Assembly (NCBI GenBank): GCA_028284665.1
Contig: JANQRG010000033.1
Coordinates: 186,001 to 250,000, forward strand
DNA: 64,000 nucleotides
Direction of reading: 5' to 3'
DNA from: Croceivirga sp.
Lineage (GTDB): Bacteria > Bacteroidota > Bacteroidia > Flavobacteriales > Flavobacteriaceae
Of the stretch, positions 19,715 through 29,319 are shown in pieces. A program made the translations under genes and the position numbers. Under the pieces are notes generated by a model, which was given only the letters and a program-made list of their open reading frames with translations, was not told the origin of the DNA and made no database searches. Positions within the stretch are counted from its first letter, which is position 1. Every line of letters begins with the position of its first letter.

Positions 19715-20248
19715 TTAGTTATTGTTTAATTTGAATTCTTCTAACATCCCGGTAATCGGCATCTCTGCTTTAGTCACTGCAATCCTGCCGGAACGCACGA
19801 ATTGCATGATACCGAAAGGTTCCAGTCTATCATGCATTTCATCAATTTCGTGACGCCTCCCGGTTTTAGCCAATACAAAGAACTCCCTGTGAACGGTCAC
19901 AATTTTTGAATTGCTTTCCTTAATGGCATTTTGAATTTGCGGTTCATCAAAAAGGAGGGCTGATTTAATTTTAAACAGTGCGGATTCCTGGTAGACGGTT
20001 TCATCATCCCGGTGATAAAACGCCTTGATCACTTCTACCTGTTTCTCTATCTGTTGTACTATTTTTCGCGTCCAATCCTCAGTAGTAAAGACAACTACGG
20101 TGAATTTGGATACGTGTTCAATTTCGGATTTTGAAACGTTCAGGCTTTCAATGTTTATATGCCTCTTCAAAAATATTCCGGATATCCGGTTCAACAACCC
20201 TATATTGTTTTCCGCATATGCCGAAATCGTAAACCATTGTTTTTCCAT
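19715..20248 (-). CDS. ilvN: Acetolactate synthase small (regulatory) subunit
   Basis: 177 residues. N-terminal ACT domain with [37 protein letters not shown], which binds branched-chain amino acids for feedback control, then the C-terminal ALS-small domain ([38 protein letters not shown]). It activates IlvB and makes it valine-sensitive. It starts 4 bases after the methyltransferase gene, not after ilvB as is usual. Confidence 0.93.
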   Translation of the reverse strand: MEKQWFTISAYAENNIGLLNRISGIFLKRHINIESLNVSKSEIEHVSKFTVVVFTTEDWTRKIVQQIEKQVEVIKAFYHRDDETVYQESALFKIKSALLFDEPQIQNAIKESNSKIVTVHREFFVLAKTGRRHEIDEMHDRLEPFGIMQFVRSGRIAVTKAEMPITGMLEEFKLNNN

Positions 20249-20252
20249 GCCC

Positions 20253-20834
20253 TTAGTTTTTTACAGCTAGTACTACTCCTGTAGCCCAATCTAATTTTAC
20301 TATTTTCAGGTCTTGCCGATCCTCCAGAACTTTTATTAGGTTTTTTGCTTTTTCTTCATGCCCTTCCGGCCAATTGGGCTGCTTTCGCATATCATCTACA
20401 ACATAGAACCCTCCTGATTTTATCTGCTCTAGTAGGGTCTGCAACTGCGTGTACTTCCCTACCCAGGTATCTGCGAAAACCAGATCAAATTGTTCTCCCT
20501 TGTAATTCGCCATCCACTCCTCCGCATCTTCGCAGCAGATATTGATCCTGGGATCTTCCCCGAAGTAACGTTGCGCTACCGCAATCAGCTCAGGGTTATT
20601 GTCTACCGTTGTTAGGGTCGCTTCACTGTTCATGCCATCGACCATCCAGGTCAAAGCCAGCCCGGTTCCGGTGCCCATTTCCAAAAAGTTGCCAGAGGGT
20701 TTGGAGGCTACTAATACTCTTAACAATGACCCAACGGCCATATCGGAAGACATCCCAAATCCAATTTCTTTTGACTTCTCCAGGATGGCATCATACCCCA
20801 AGGGCTTCCTCAAAGTTTCGTATGCTTCAATCAT
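20253..20834 (-). CDS. O-methyltransferase-like class I SAM methyltransferase inside the ilv operon
   Basis: 193 residues with the SAM-binding Rossmann core: motif I FLEMGTGTGLALTWMVDG, an acidic residue after strand 2 (LTTVDNNPELIAVAQRYFG), a strand-4 segment FDLVFADTWVGKYTQ and GGFYVVDDMRKQPNW. This arrangement is closest to small O-methyltransferases of the catechol/caffeoyl type, but the substrate is not evident. Spacing is 2 bases after ilvB and 4 bases before ilvN, so it is translated as part of the operon between the two acetolactate synthase subunits. A role in branched-chain amino acid synthesis is an inference from position only. Confidence 0.8.
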   Translation of the reverse strand: MIEAYETLRKPLGYDAILEKSKEIGFGMSSDMAVGSLLRVLVASKPSGNFLEMGTGTGLALTWMVDGMNSEATLTTVDNNPELIAVAQRYFGEDPRINICCEDAEEWMANYKGEQFDLVFADTWVGKYTQLQTLLEQIKSGGFYVVDDMRKQPNWPEGHEEKAKNLIKVLEDRQDLKIVKLDWATGVVLAVKN

Positions 20835-20836
20835 AA

Positions 20837-22570
20837 TTACTTCAAGCGAATATCAGATACTGAAGCTCCGGAAGGGATCATGGGAAATACGTTGTCCTCT
20901 TTCTCTACAACTACCTCCAGGAAATACGGCCCGTCAAATTCCATCATTTCCACTACCGCAGCTTTTAATCCTTTGCGTTCCGTTACGCGATTGGCTTTAA
21001 TATGATAGCCTTCAGCTATTTTCACAAAGTCAGGATTGGTCATTACGGTGGAAGCATACCTACTATCAAAGAAGAGTTCCTGCCATTGGCGTACCATTCC
21101 TAAATGGTCGTTGTTCAAGACCACTATTTTTACCCCAAGATTATGCTGAAATATTACGCCCAACTCCTGGATGGTCATTTGATATCCTCCATCTCCTATG
21201 ATAGCGACCACTTCTCGCTCGGGTGCCCCCATTTTTGCGCCTATGGCCGCTGGTAGGGCAAACCCCATAGTTCCCAGACCTCCAGAAGTGATATTACTTT
21301 TGGTTTGCTTGAACTTGGCATAACGACAAGCAATCATTTGATGTTGGCCCACATCCGTTACCACAACCGCTTTATGTTCAGAAGCCAAATTGATCTCCTC
21401 AATGACTTCTCCCATGGTCAAGCCCGGTTTTTCCGGTTTTAGATCCCGGTGAATGACCGCTGCATATTCTTCTTCGTATTTTTTGTCAAATTCTGCACGC
21501 CATTCCTGATGACTGTTTTCGTTTAGAAGCGGTAATAGCAACGCCATGGTTTCTTTGCAATTCCCCATAAGCGTAACATCCGGTTTTACATTCTTTCCTA
21601 CCTCAGCAGGGTCAATTTCAAAGTGAATTACCTTGGCTTGCCTGGCATAGGTATCCAATTTCCCGGTAACCCGATCATCAAAGCGCATCCCGATGGCTAG
21701 CAGCACATCACACTCATTCGTTAATACATTTGGACCATAATTTCCATGCATCCCCACCATACCTACGTTTAAAGGATGATCCGTGTCCATAGCGGAAAGT
21801 CCCATTATCGTCCAGGCAGCAGGTATCCCGGTTTTCTCAACCAGTGCTTTAAGTTCTGCTTCGGCCTGGCCCAAAATAACACCCTGTCCGTATACAATAT
21901 AAGGTCGCTTTGCCTGATTGATTACCGTTGCGGCCTGTTGTAAAGCCTCCGGATCCGGTTTTGGAACAGGTTTGTAACTGCGTACCCCTGTGCATTTTTT
22001 ATACACAAAATCCAATTCATCGAACTGGGCATTTTTTGTAATATCAATCAGCACCGGGCCAGGCCTCCCCGATTTCGCAATGTAAAAAGCCTTAGCCATG
22101 ATCTCAGGAATTTCAGCCGCTTTGGTAATTTGATAATTCCATTTTGTAACTGGTGTGGAAATACCTACAATGTCGGTTTCCTGGAACGCATCAGAACCCA
22201 GGAGATGTCGTGGCACCTGACCGGTAACGCAGACGATGGGGGTTGAATCTATTTGCGCATCGGCAAGACCGGTGACCAAATTGGTAGCTCCAGGACCGGA
22301 AGTAGCCATGGCCACCCCCACTCTGCCGCTCACTCTGGCATACCCTTGTGCAGCATGGGTAGCCCCTTGTTCATGACGGGTAAGAACATGGGTTAACTTG
22401 TCCTGGAACTTGTATAGTTCGTCATATACAGGCATAATTGCTCCACCGGGGTAGCCATAGATCAGATCTACTCCTTCTGCCAGCAAACAGTGAATAATTG
22501 CTTCCGCACCGGACATCCGAATTGCTTTTTTAGCCTTTTCTGCCTGCTGTACTGCTTTTACTGTTTCCAT
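20837..22570 (-). CDS. ilvB: Acetolactate synthase large (catalytic) subunit
   Basis: 577-residue thiamine-diphosphate enzyme that condenses pyruvate with pyruvate or 2-oxobutanoate. N-terminal TPP pyrimidine domain: IYGYPGGAIMPVYDELY, THVLTRHEQGATHAAQGYAR (catalytic Glu) and GVAMATSGPGATNLVTGLADA. Central FAD-like domain, then the TPP pyrophosphate motif IIGDGGYQMTIQELGVI...NND. The ATG at 22568-22570 is chosen because longer readings run into ilvD; it leaves a 10-base gap to that gene. Confidence 0.96.
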   Translation of the reverse strand: METVKAVQQAEKAKKAIRMSGAEAIIHCLLAEGVDLIYGYPGGAIMPVYDELYKFQDKLTHVLTRHEQGATHAAQGYARVSGRVGVAMATSGPGATNLVTGLADAQIDSTPIVCVTGQVPRHLLGSDAFQETDIVGISTPVTKWNYQITKAAEIPEIMAKAFYIAKSGRPGPVLIDITKNAQFDELDFVYKKCTGVRSYKPVPKPDPEALQQAATVINQAKRPYIVYGQGVILGQAEAELKALVEKTGIPAAWTIMGLSAMDTDHPLNVGMVGMHGNYGPNVLTNECDVLLAIGMRFDDRVTGKLDTYARQAKVIHFEIDPAEVGKNVKPDVTLMGNCKETMALLLPLLNENSHQEWRAEFDKKYEEEYAAVIHRDLKPEKPGLTMGEVIEEINLASEHKAVVVTDVGQHQMIACRYAKFKQTKSNITSGGLGTMGFALPAAIGAKMGAPEREVVAIIGDGGYQMTIQELGVIFQHNLGVKIVVLNNDHLGMVRQWQELFFDSRYASTVMTNPDFVKIAEGYHIKANRVTERKGLKAAVVEMMEFDGPYFLEVVVEKEDNVFPMIPSGASVSDIRLK

Positions 22571-22580
22571 ACGCCTATTT

Positions 22581-24257
22581 TTACAATTGATCCGTGACAC
22601 AGCCCTCTGAAGCTGATGCCACCGTTTTTGCATATTTATATAAACTTCCCTTGTTGACCTTTAAGGCGGGCTGTTGCCATTTTGACTTTCGTTCCTGCAA
22701 CACTTCCTGCGATAGGGCCACCGAAATGGTATTTTCTTTTGCATCAATGGTGATCACATCGCCGTCCTCAACCAAGGCGATAGTTCCTCCTTCTTGTGCC
22801 TCCGGGGTAATATGACCGACTACAAAACCATGTGTACCCCCTGAAAAACGTCCATCGGTAATCAAGGCTACCTCTTTACCAAGCCCGGCTCCCATAATTG
22901 CGGCAGTAGGTTTTAACATCTCCGGCATTCCGGGTCCCCCTTTAGGTCCTTCATAGCGGATCACGACTACATCTCCTTTCTGTACCAGTCCCTTTTTTAT
23001 CCCATCGTTCGCAGCAAACTCTCCGTCAAATACTTTAGCAGGTCCCGAAAAATACAATCCTTCTTTCCCAGTGATTTTTGCCACGGCCCCTTCTGAGGCT
23101 AAGTTGCCAAAAAGGATGCGAATATGTCCCGTTGCTTTTATTGGATCGTCAAGGGGATGTACCACCCGCTGCCCTTCAGTAAGACCGGGAACATCAGCAA
23201 GATTTTCCGCCATCGTTTTACCGGTAACCGTTAGGCAATCTCCGTGAAGCATTCCGTTTTCCAACATGAACTTCAGTACTGCAGGAATACCACCTACCCG
23301 ATGCACATCTTCCATCAGGAACTTTCCACTGGGCTTTAGATCGGCCAAAAAGGGTGTAGTATCACTGATGCGTTGAAAATCTTCTAATGTCAGGTCAATC
23401 CCAGCTGCCTTTCCAATGGCCAAAAAGTGTAAAACTGCGTTCGTGGAACCTCCTAATACCGTAATCAATCGCAATGCGTTTTCAAGCGATTTTTTAGTAA
23501 TGATATCTAAGGGTTTAATATCCTTTTCCAGGAGATATCGCAATGCTTTCCCTGAAGCGATGCAGTCTTCTTTTTTTTCGGTTCCGGTTGCAGGATTTGA
23601 AGAATTATACGGCATGGCCATGCCCAGAGCTTCAATAGCAGAAGCCATGGTATTGGCGGTATACATTCCCCCGCAAGCACCTGCTCCCGGACAAGCGTTC
23701 TGAATCACCGCTTTGTACTCCTCTTCATTGATGGTACCGGCTACTTTTTCTCCCCATGCTTCAAAGGCACTTACCACATCCAGTTTTTTATCATTGAGAC
23801 AACCGGAAGCAATAGTACCGCCATATACCAATACCGAGGGCCTGTTCAATCGGATCATCGCCATTAACGCTCCCGGCATATTTTTATCACATCCCACCAC
23901 CGTGACCAAGCCATCGTAATTCATGGCCTGCACCACCGTTTCCATGGAATCCGCAATGATATCCCGGGATGGAAGCGAGTAGCGCATCCCATAGGTACCC
24001 ATTGAGATACCATCGCTAACACCGATCGTATTGAAAATAAGCCCCACCAAATCCTTGGACCGAATGCCTTCTTTGACGTAGTCCGATAGTTCATTCAGGT
24101 GCATATTACAAGGATTTCCTTCATAACCTGTGCTCCCTATTCCTATTAGTGGTTTTTTTAGATCTTCTTCACTTAACCCAATAGCGTGCAACATGGCCTG
24201 AGCGGCTGGTTGTGTAGGATCCTGGGTCACATTTTTACTGTATTTATTCAATTCCAT
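22581..24257 (-). CDS. ilvD: Dihydroxy-acid dehydratase
   Basis: 558-residue iron-sulfur dehydratase, third step of the shared isoleucine/valine pathway. Cluster cysteines are in [25 protein letters not shown] and [17 protein letters not shown]. The C-terminal barrel carries [25 protein letters not shown]. First gene of the operon ilvD-ilvB-methyltransferase-ilvN-ilvC-ilvA. A TAnnTTTG element lies 50 bases before its start. I see no leader peptide or attenuator in the short leader. Confidence 0.97.
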   Translation of the reverse strand: MELNKYSKNVTQDPTQPAAQAMLHAIGLSEEDLKKPLIGIGSTGYEGNPCNMHLNELSDYVKEGIRSKDLVGLIFNTIGVSDGISMGTYGMRYSLPSRDIIADSMETVVQAMNYDGLVTVVGCDKNMPGALMAMIRLNRPSVLVYGGTIASGCLNDKKLDVVSAFEAWGEKVAGTINEEEYKAVIQNACPGAGACGGMYTANTMASAIEALGMAMPYNSSNPATGTEKKEDCIASGKALRYLLEKDIKPLDIITKKSLENALRLITVLGGSTNAVLHFLAIGKAAGIDLTLEDFQRISDTTPFLADLKPSGKFLMEDVHRVGGIPAVLKFMLENGMLHGDCLTVTGKTMAENLADVPGLTEGQRVVHPLDDPIKATGHIRILFGNLASEGAVAKITGKEGLYFSGPAKVFDGEFAANDGIKKGLVQKGDVVVIRYEGPKGGPGMPEMLKPTAAIMGAGLGKEVALITDGRFSGGTHGFVVGHITPEAQEGGTIALVEDGDVITIDAKENTISVALSQEVLQERKSKWQQPALKVNKGSLYKYAKTVASASEGCVTDQL

Positions 24258-24306
24258 TGAAAAAAATTCCCTTAGCGAGGTGGTATGTTCGATTTTCTTT
24301 AGCTTT

Positions 24307-24314
24307 CAAAGATA
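24307..24314 (-). promoter_or_regulatory. Bacteroidota -7 element for the ilv operon (TATCTTTG)
   Basis: Exact TAnnTTTG match on the minus strand, giving a predicted leader of about 45 bases before ilvD. No clear TTTG at -33. Confidence 0.55.
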
Positions 24315-24464
24315 AATCATTCCAATACCATAGGTTTTTAACACTTTATCCCTGTTTAAATCCATTGTGGCAAAAAAATAAGTAACCTCCTGTTTGTAAA
24401 ACAGTTATCTCTGTTTTTTATCCAATACCCAATTAAATTCGCAGGAATAGAAAGCTGTAACTAC

Positions 24465-24472
24465 TATCTTTG
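24465..24472 (+). promoter_or_regulatory. Bacteroidota -7 element for the nitroreductase gene (TATCTTTG)
   Basis: Exact TAnnTTTG match ending six bases before the ATG at 24479. Transcription would start at or next to the start codon, so the message may be leaderless. Confidence 0.5.
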
Positions 24473-24478
24473 CCGGCT

Positions 24479-25204
24479 ATGGAAAAAACTGTTTCCCAAG
24501 CGATCGCCTATAGAAGATCGGTGCGGGTTTTTAAGGAGGAACCTTTGGTTACCGAAAAAGTTGAGGAATGCATCCGGAATGCTACCCTGGCAGCAACGAG
24601 CAGCAATCTCCAGCTATGGGAATTCTACCATATTACCGATAAAACTGTTTTAGATGGGATGGTTACCGCATGTCTGGGGCAAAATGCGGCCAAATACGCG
24701 CAACAAATGGTGGTTGTGGTGACCCGAAGGGATCTATGGCGAGAACGCGCTCAATCGAATCTTTCCTTTTTGAAGGAAAGCTTTAAAAACAAAACGCCTC
24801 AGGACTACAACAAACGTGAAAAGATGGTCCTCAACTACTATCAGAAACTTATCCCTACCGTGTATTTTGATGTCCTTGGCGTATTCGGATGGATCAAATA
24901 TCTTTTGTTTCAGGTATTGGGCATATTCCGGCCTGTTTATCGCCAGGTCCGACATTCCGATCTGAGAGTAGTAGCCCACAAAAGTGCAGGATTAGCAGCA
25001 CAGAACTTTATGATCAGTATGGCCGCTATAGGATATGATACCTGCCCTATGGAAGGCAGTGACACGCTAAGGGTGAAAAAACTGCTGAAATTGCCCAGAG
25101 GTGCTGAAATCAATATGGTGATTGCCTGTGGTATACGGGAGGAGAAAGGAGTTTACGGCCCAAGGTTCCGTATCCCTTTTGAAGCTGTATATCATAAGGT
25201 TTAG
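24479..25204 (+). CDS. Nitroreductase-family flavoprotein
   Basis: 241 residues. The N-terminal FMN-binding signature is AIAYRRSVRVFKEEP, followed by ATLAATSSNLQLWEFYHIT; the C-terminal half has AHKSAGLAAQNFMISMAAIGYDTCPMEGSD and a final INMVIACGIREEKGVYGPRFR. Members reduce quinones, nitro compounds or similar acceptors with NAD(P)H. There is an insert of about 60 residues in the middle (FGWIKYLLFQVLGIFRPVYRQ), longer than in minimal nitroreductases. ATG 24479 is preferred to an upstream TTG. Its stop codon overlaps that of the convergent pxpC. Confidence 0.87.
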   Translation: MEKTVSQAIAYRRSVRVFKEEPLVTEKVEECIRNATLAATSSNLQLWEFYHITDKTVLDGMVTACLGQNAAKYAQQMVVVVTRRDLWRERAQSNLSFLKESFKNKTPQDYNKREKMVLNYYQKLIPTVYFDVLGVFGWIKYLLFQVLGIFRPVYRQVRHSDLRVVAHKSAGLAAQNFMISMAAIGYDTCPMEGSDTLRVKKLLKLPRGAEINMVIACGIREEKGVYGPRFRIPFEAVYHKV

Positions 25205-26040
25205 GACTGCTTAAATCTAATCGTATCCCCCGATTTTTTCTGTGCTAAAATGGCGATAGCTAGGTCCGATAGTTGTAATAGTCTGGGATATCCTCCTGTA
25301 GTTTGCCCATCCTTCATCAAAACTATTAGCTGTCCGTCCGGGGTCATTTGCACCGTTCCCGGTAAAACTGCCGAAGTTAGCATACTGTGGGAGTGCTCCC
25401 CTATTTTTTCTTCTAACTGGTAGGCCATGCGGTTATTTTCTTTGGCTACCGTGAACTTCAATTCAAATAACTTCTCCTTTTGTGACGGGCTTAGAATATC
25501 GATCTCCGGGCCAAAGGTCACTTCAATATCCTTGCTTTCCAGATAGTGTTCGGTCTTTATTTGGGAGATCCTGGGTTCAAATTGTTTCACCGGATGATAC
25601 AAAAGTTCTTCCCCTTCAGCGATCTTTTTTTGTTTGGTCAACGGAACATATTGCGAAACACTGTTTAACACCATTTCGGACTGGAAACCCCCTTTAATCC
25701 CCAAATAGGACCGAAACCCTTTGGTCAATCTTCCAAAAGATAAGGTATCCCCTTCTACCACTTTATACACCTGGTAGTTTTGAATGGGCGTTTCGTTTAA
25801 ACTTGGCGAAAGGTCTGCCCCGGCAAGGCAGATATAGCTTTCGGCTTCAAATACTACTTGAGGTCCCGTCATCGTAATTTCCAAAACGGCAGCGCCAGGT
25901 GCATTCTCCAATAAGGCATTCACATGATGCCTTGCCAAATCGTCCATAGTCCCCGAAACCGGAACGCCTTTATGTCGCCAGTGCATTCTTCCTAAATCCT
26001 GAATGGTAGTATAAAATCCGGGGGAAATCACCTTAAGCAT
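25201..26040 (-). CDS. pxpC: 5-oxoprolinase subunit C (biotin-dependent carboxyltransferase-like)
   Basis: 279 residues of the KipA/PxpC family: MLKVISPGFYTTIQDLGRMHWRHKGVPVSG is split over the start, then GAAVLEITMTGP, ICLAGADLSPSLN, FRSYLGIKGGF, and near the C-terminus PDGQLIVLMKDGQTTGGYPRLLQLS. With PxpA and PxpB it hydrolyses 5-oxoproline to glutamate using ATP. It overlaps pxpB by 8 bases, consistent with a fixed complex. Confidence 0.93.
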   Translation of the reverse strand: MLKVISPGFYTTIQDLGRMHWRHKGVPVSGTMDDLARHHVNALLENAPGAAVLEITMTGPQVVFEAESYICLAGADLSPSLNETPIQNYQVYKVVEGDTLSFGRLTKGFRSYLGIKGGFQSEMVLNSVSQYVPLTKQKKIAEGEELLYHPVKQFEPRISQIKTEHYLESKDIEVTFGPEIDILSPSQKEKLFELKFTVAKENNRMAYQLEEKIGEHSHSMLTSAVLPGTVQMTPDGQLIVLMKDGQTTGGYPRLLQLSDLAIAILAQKKSGDTIRFKQS

Positions 26041-26764
26041 GGAAATCTTGTTTTTGAGGGGTGTAAATGCCTACCTCGGCTTCAATTTTACGAAGCTCAT
26101 ATTCAGCCTTTTCGATAGCAACAAATTGCACCTTATCCCCCACATTTACAAAACAAGGGTTTTCGCTGTTAGCATTGAACATAGGAACGGGGCATCTCCC
26201 AATGATATTCCAGCCCCCCGGGGAATCCTGCGGATAGATCCCGGTCTGTTTTGCTGCCAGGCCCACAGAGCCCTTGGGAACATGGAGCCTTGGCGTTTTC
26301 CGCCTTGGTGCTTCTAGTGTTTTTGGCAGTCCCCCGAGATACATGAAACCCGGCAAAAAACCGATCCCGTAAACGGTATAGGCGTATGAGGTATGCTGTT
26401 CAATTAGCGCCTCCGCGGATAGTCCTAAGGTTTCCGCTAGCGCATTTAAGTCCATTGCAAATTCCGCAACATAACATACCGGAATTTTCCAGAGGTAGTG
26501 TTGCAACCTAATCGCTTCTCTCGCCTCCCCATACCACTGCAAAAGTTGTTTTACCAACTTGTCCTGGTCAAAATGGGTATGTATTTGAATTAAGGTAAGG
26601 GAATTATAGGCCGGTACCATCTCCCAGGAGTCTTTCAACTGGGTTTGTAGAAAACGTTGATAGGCTAAAATGTCAAGTAATATGGCTTCATCTACCCTTT
26701 GCGGCCATTCTAGTAGTATCGCATTCTTTCCAAAAGGTTTAAGCGTTATGGGGAACTGGCTCAC
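26033..26764 (-). CDS. pxpB: 5-oxoprolinase subunit B
   Basis: 243 residues of the KipI/PxpB family: IPVCYVAEFAMDLNALAETLGLSAEALIEQH, then YTVYGIGFLPGFMYLGGLP and PRRKTPRLHVPKGSVGLAAKQTGIYPQDSPGGWNIIGRCPV are the family landmarks. It works with PxpC as the cyclophilin-like pair of the 5-oxoprolinase. The start is GTG (26762-26764) overlapping the TGA of pxpA as GTGA, a coupling junction. Confidence 0.93.
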   Translation of the reverse strand: MSQFPITLKPFGKNAILLEWPQRVDEAILLDILAYQRFLQTQLKDSWEMVPAYNSLTLIQIHTHFDQDKLVKQLLQWYGEAREAIRLQHYLWKIPVCYVAEFAMDLNALAETLGLSAEALIEQHTSYAYTVYGIGFLPGFMYLGGLPKTLEAPRRKTPRLHVPKGSVGLAAKQTGIYPQDSPGGWNIIGRCPVPMFNANSENPCFVNVGDKVQFVAIEKAEYELRKIEAEVGIYTPQKQDFHA

Positions 26765-27501
26765 TTTAAAGGTTGAATGTTATATTTTGGTAATTCCTCA
26801 TGAAGATACATTAATATTTCTAATGCAGTAGCAGTATCTCCATGAACGCAAAAAGTATCGGCTTGAATGGGCTGCACTTCTCCGGAAATCGTTTTTACTT
26901 TTTCTTCTAAAACCATCCTGCGTAAATGCTGCAAAACTGCTTTGGGGGATGTAATTACTGCATTTTCGAACTTTCGGGACACCAGGCTTAGATCCTTATT
27001 GTAGTTGCGGTCCGCAAAGGCCTCAAAGTGAATTTTACATCCGGAATTGATCGCAATTTGGGCAATACGGGAGCCGGGAGGGGCATACATATACCTACCC
27101 GATGTATACGCCGTAACCGCTTCCAGAAATACGGTGGCCAATACATCATCTTTTGCCACTACATTGTACAACGCGCCATGCGGCTTGATGTGGTGCCAGT
27201 GGGCTTCTTCTTCTTCGATAATCCTGGCAAAAGTCTCAAGCTGTTCTTCAAGGCTTTGCTGTAACTCAGGGGCAGCTATCGACACTACTTTTCTGCCAAA
27301 ATTTTCCTTATCGGGGTAGCTGGGATGCGCTCCGATCTTCACCTTGTGTTTTTTGGCTAACCGGATGGTGGCCCGTATAGAGGCTTCATCACCGGTATGC
27401 CCCCCGCAGGCGATATTACAGGAAGTGACCAAAGGAAGCAGTTCCGCGTCATTTCCTACTCCTTCCCCAACATCACAGTTTATGTCGATTATTTTGACCA
27501 T
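26761..27501 (-). CDS. pxpA: 5-oxoprolinase subunit A (LamB/YcsF family)
   Basis: 246 residues. Family landmarks: IDINCDVGEGVGND, SCNIACGGHTGDEASIRATIRLAKKHKVKIGAHPSYPD, HIKPHGALYN and FCVHGDTATALEI, all typical of YcsF/PxpA with its polysaccharide-deacetylase-like fold. It carries out the first activation step on 5-oxoproline. Starts 3 bases after the Nramp-family gene ends. Confidence 0.94.
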   Translation of the reverse strand: MVKIIDINCDVGEGVGNDAELLPLVTSCNIACGGHTGDEASIRATIRLAKKHKVKIGAHPSYPDKENFGRKVVSIAAPELQQSLEEQLETFARIIEEEEAHWHHIKPHGALYNVVAKDDVLATVFLEAVTAYTSGRYMYAPPGSRIAQIAINSGCKIHFEAFADRNYNKDLSLVSRKFENAVITSPKAVLQHLRRMVLEEKVKTISGEVQPIQADTFCVHGDTATALEILMYLHEELPKYNIQPLK

Positions 27502-27504
27502 CGT

Positions 27505-28698
27505 TTATGCTACGCCTACTACTTTTAAGATGCTTTTTATGCCCAACAGTAGTGAAAGCAATATTATCAACACCCCAATTCCATTCTGGACCACGGTGTT
27601 TTTATACCCTTTCATTATTCGGTTATTATTGGTTATCCCTACCAGCAATACTGCCATTACCGGAAGTAAAACGCCATTGGCGATCTGCGCAAACCTAATG
27701 ATCTCAATGGGCGTAAAATCCAGCGAAAGTGAACCCACGCCAAGCAGTAGTACCACTATCCAAACTGCTCGAAACCGTAGGTCCTTCCGTTTGGCCTTCC
27801 AATTAAAACTGCTATTCGCCACATAGGCTGCTGCCAGGGGTGCAGTGATCGATGAGGTAATTCCCGCAGCAAAAAGACCAATCCCAAGGAAAATTTTGGA
27901 TGCCTGTCCCAATAAGGGTTCTAATCCCATGGCAAGATCTAGCACCCCACTTACTTCCTGGGTGGGTATTGCTTTAGCCGCAATAATGATGCACATCGAA
28001 ATACCTCCACCTAATCCCACTGCTAACAGGGTATCTATCCTGGCCTTTCTGAGGTCTTTCGCAGCCTTCCATTTTTCCTGAACCAGGGAGGCATGCAGGA
28101 ACAGGTTGTAGGGTACAATAGTGGTTCCTACCAATGCCAACACGGTTAACCATCCTTGTTCCGGGAGCCTTGGAATAAAAAGGCCTTTCGCAACTTCCAA
28201 AAGATTGGGTCGCGTTAATACCGCGGTAAGGATAAAGGATAAGCTCATCAAAAAAATAAGCCCTAGAAACACCTTTTCCAGGGTTTTGTAACTCCCTAGC
28301 CACAGGATAGCAAAGGCAATTGCCCCAATGCCCCAGGGGAACCAGGTAACATAGGTGGCACCAAATACGGCTTCAAGCCCTAGTACCGCTCCCCCAATAT
28401 TTCCGCCTTCATAAGCGGCATTTCCAATCAATATGGCGAAGAGTACAGTGGCGATGATGCTGTTTCGAAGCCAGGCGGACGATACTACCCCTTTAATGGC
28501 TTCGGGCAATCCTTTCCGAGTGACCAGACCCACCCGGGCTGCCATTTCCTGTAGAAAAATAGTAGCTACTACAGACAATAGCATCGCCCATAATAACGCA
28601 TACCCAAACCCTACCCCGGCAATGGTACAGGCTGTGATAGTACCCGGGCCAATAAATGCCGCAGCCACCAATATTCCGGGACCTGAGTTTTTAAACAT
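27505..28698 (-). CDS. Nramp-superfamily transporter lacking the usual metal-binding motifs
   Basis: 397 residues with about eleven membrane helices of the Nramp/LeuT fold. In metal transporters helix 1 has DPGN and helix 6 has MPHN; here the matching places read AAFIGPGTITACT (GPGT) and TTIVPYNLFLHAS (VPYN), so all four main metal ligands are changed. The remaining helix-6 context (NLFLHASLVQEKW) is well kept, which supports the alignment. It is the first gene of an operon with pxpABC; B. subtilis has a comparable neighbour (ycsG next to ycsF). I infer a non-metal substrate, possibly 5-oxoproline, but that is unproven. Confidence 0.82.
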   Translation of the reverse strand: MFKNSGPGILVAAAFIGPGTITACTIAGVGFGYALLWAMLLSVVATIFLQEMAARVGLVTRKGLPEAIKGVVSSAWLRNSIIATVLFAILIGNAAYEGGNIGGAVLGLEAVFGATYVTWFPWGIGAIAFAILWLGSYKTLEKVFLGLIFLMSLSFILTAVLTRPNLLEVAKGLFIPRLPEQGWLTVLALVGTTIVPYNLFLHASLVQEKWKAAKDLRKARIDTLLAVGLGGGISMCIIIAAKAIPTQEVSGVLDLAMGLEPLLGQASKIFLGIGLFAAGITSSITAPLAAAYVANSSFNWKAKRKDLRFRAVWIVVLLLGVGSLSLDFTPIEIIRFAQIANGVLLPVMAVLLVGITNNNRIMKGYKNTVVQNGIGVLIILLSLLLGIKSILKVVGVA

Positions 28699-28875
28699 GA
28701 CAACTACCTTTCACCGGAAAAATACACTTTCTGGATCGGCCGGGCGTGTATTTCGTCTAAAAAAATGCATTTCGTCTAAAAGTGGGGTGTCATACATCGA
28801 AGGGTCATACGAATCCGGAATTGTTAAAGTTATAATAGTCCCAAATCTTAACATTGACATAACTGACCTACATTG

Positions 28876-29319
28876 ATGACATGCAACGATTGTAATACAC
28901 CCATTGACCCGGAACTAGGCTATCATACCGCTAAAACTCTTGGCGTTGCTTTATGTGAGCGACACCGGCGCCTAGTAGAAAAGGTAATGGCGGAAAATAA
29001 CACTCCTAAAGAAGCTGTTCAGCTCTTCTACGCGCTTAAGGATGCCGGGGCCCACCCGATGCTGGAATGGTGGGATGGCCAGAGATCCGTAGACATCGCC
29101 ATTTCCAGGGTAAAATTGAATATTGACGTTGAAACGGAGTACCGCAACATTACCCACGAACAGGCCATTAACGATTTAGAGGAGGCGATGCATTCCTTTA
29201 AAAACGGGTTCACCAATATCCGGATACCCCACGTAGCCATTACCCATTATTTGGACGATACCGTGAAATATATTTTGGGGATCATCCAGGGACTCAAAGC
29301 AAATTTGAAAGTGATCTAA
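28876..29319 (+). CDS. Small zinc-site and PD-(D/E)XK nuclease-like protein
   Basis: 147 residues. An N-terminal CNDC pair (Cys3, Cys6) with Cys27 and His30 could bind zinc. The middle (ALKDAGAHPMLEWWDG, then SVDIAISRVKLNIDVETEY) has the order Glu64-Asp73-x-Asp84/Glu86 expected of a PD-(D/E)XK or VSR-like nuclease core, with the exact catalytic lysine not evident. The C-terminus is helical and ends in a hydrophobic stretch. The ATG at 28876 is preferred over the TTG just before it. It converges on the SRPBCC gene with overlapping stops. Function is not established. Confidence 0.6.
   Translation: MTCNDCNTPIDPELGYHTAKTLGVALCERHRRLVEKVMAENNTPKEAVQLFYALKDAGAHPMLEWWDGQRSVDIAISRVKLNIDVETEYRNITHEQAINDLEEAMHSFKNGFTNIRIPHVAITHYLDDTVKYILGIIQGLKANLKVI

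Noticed and set aside
24258-24306. Possible attenuator or leader peptide before ilvD
   Set aside because: The leader is about 45 bases, has no run of Ile/Val/Leu codons and no alternative hairpins.
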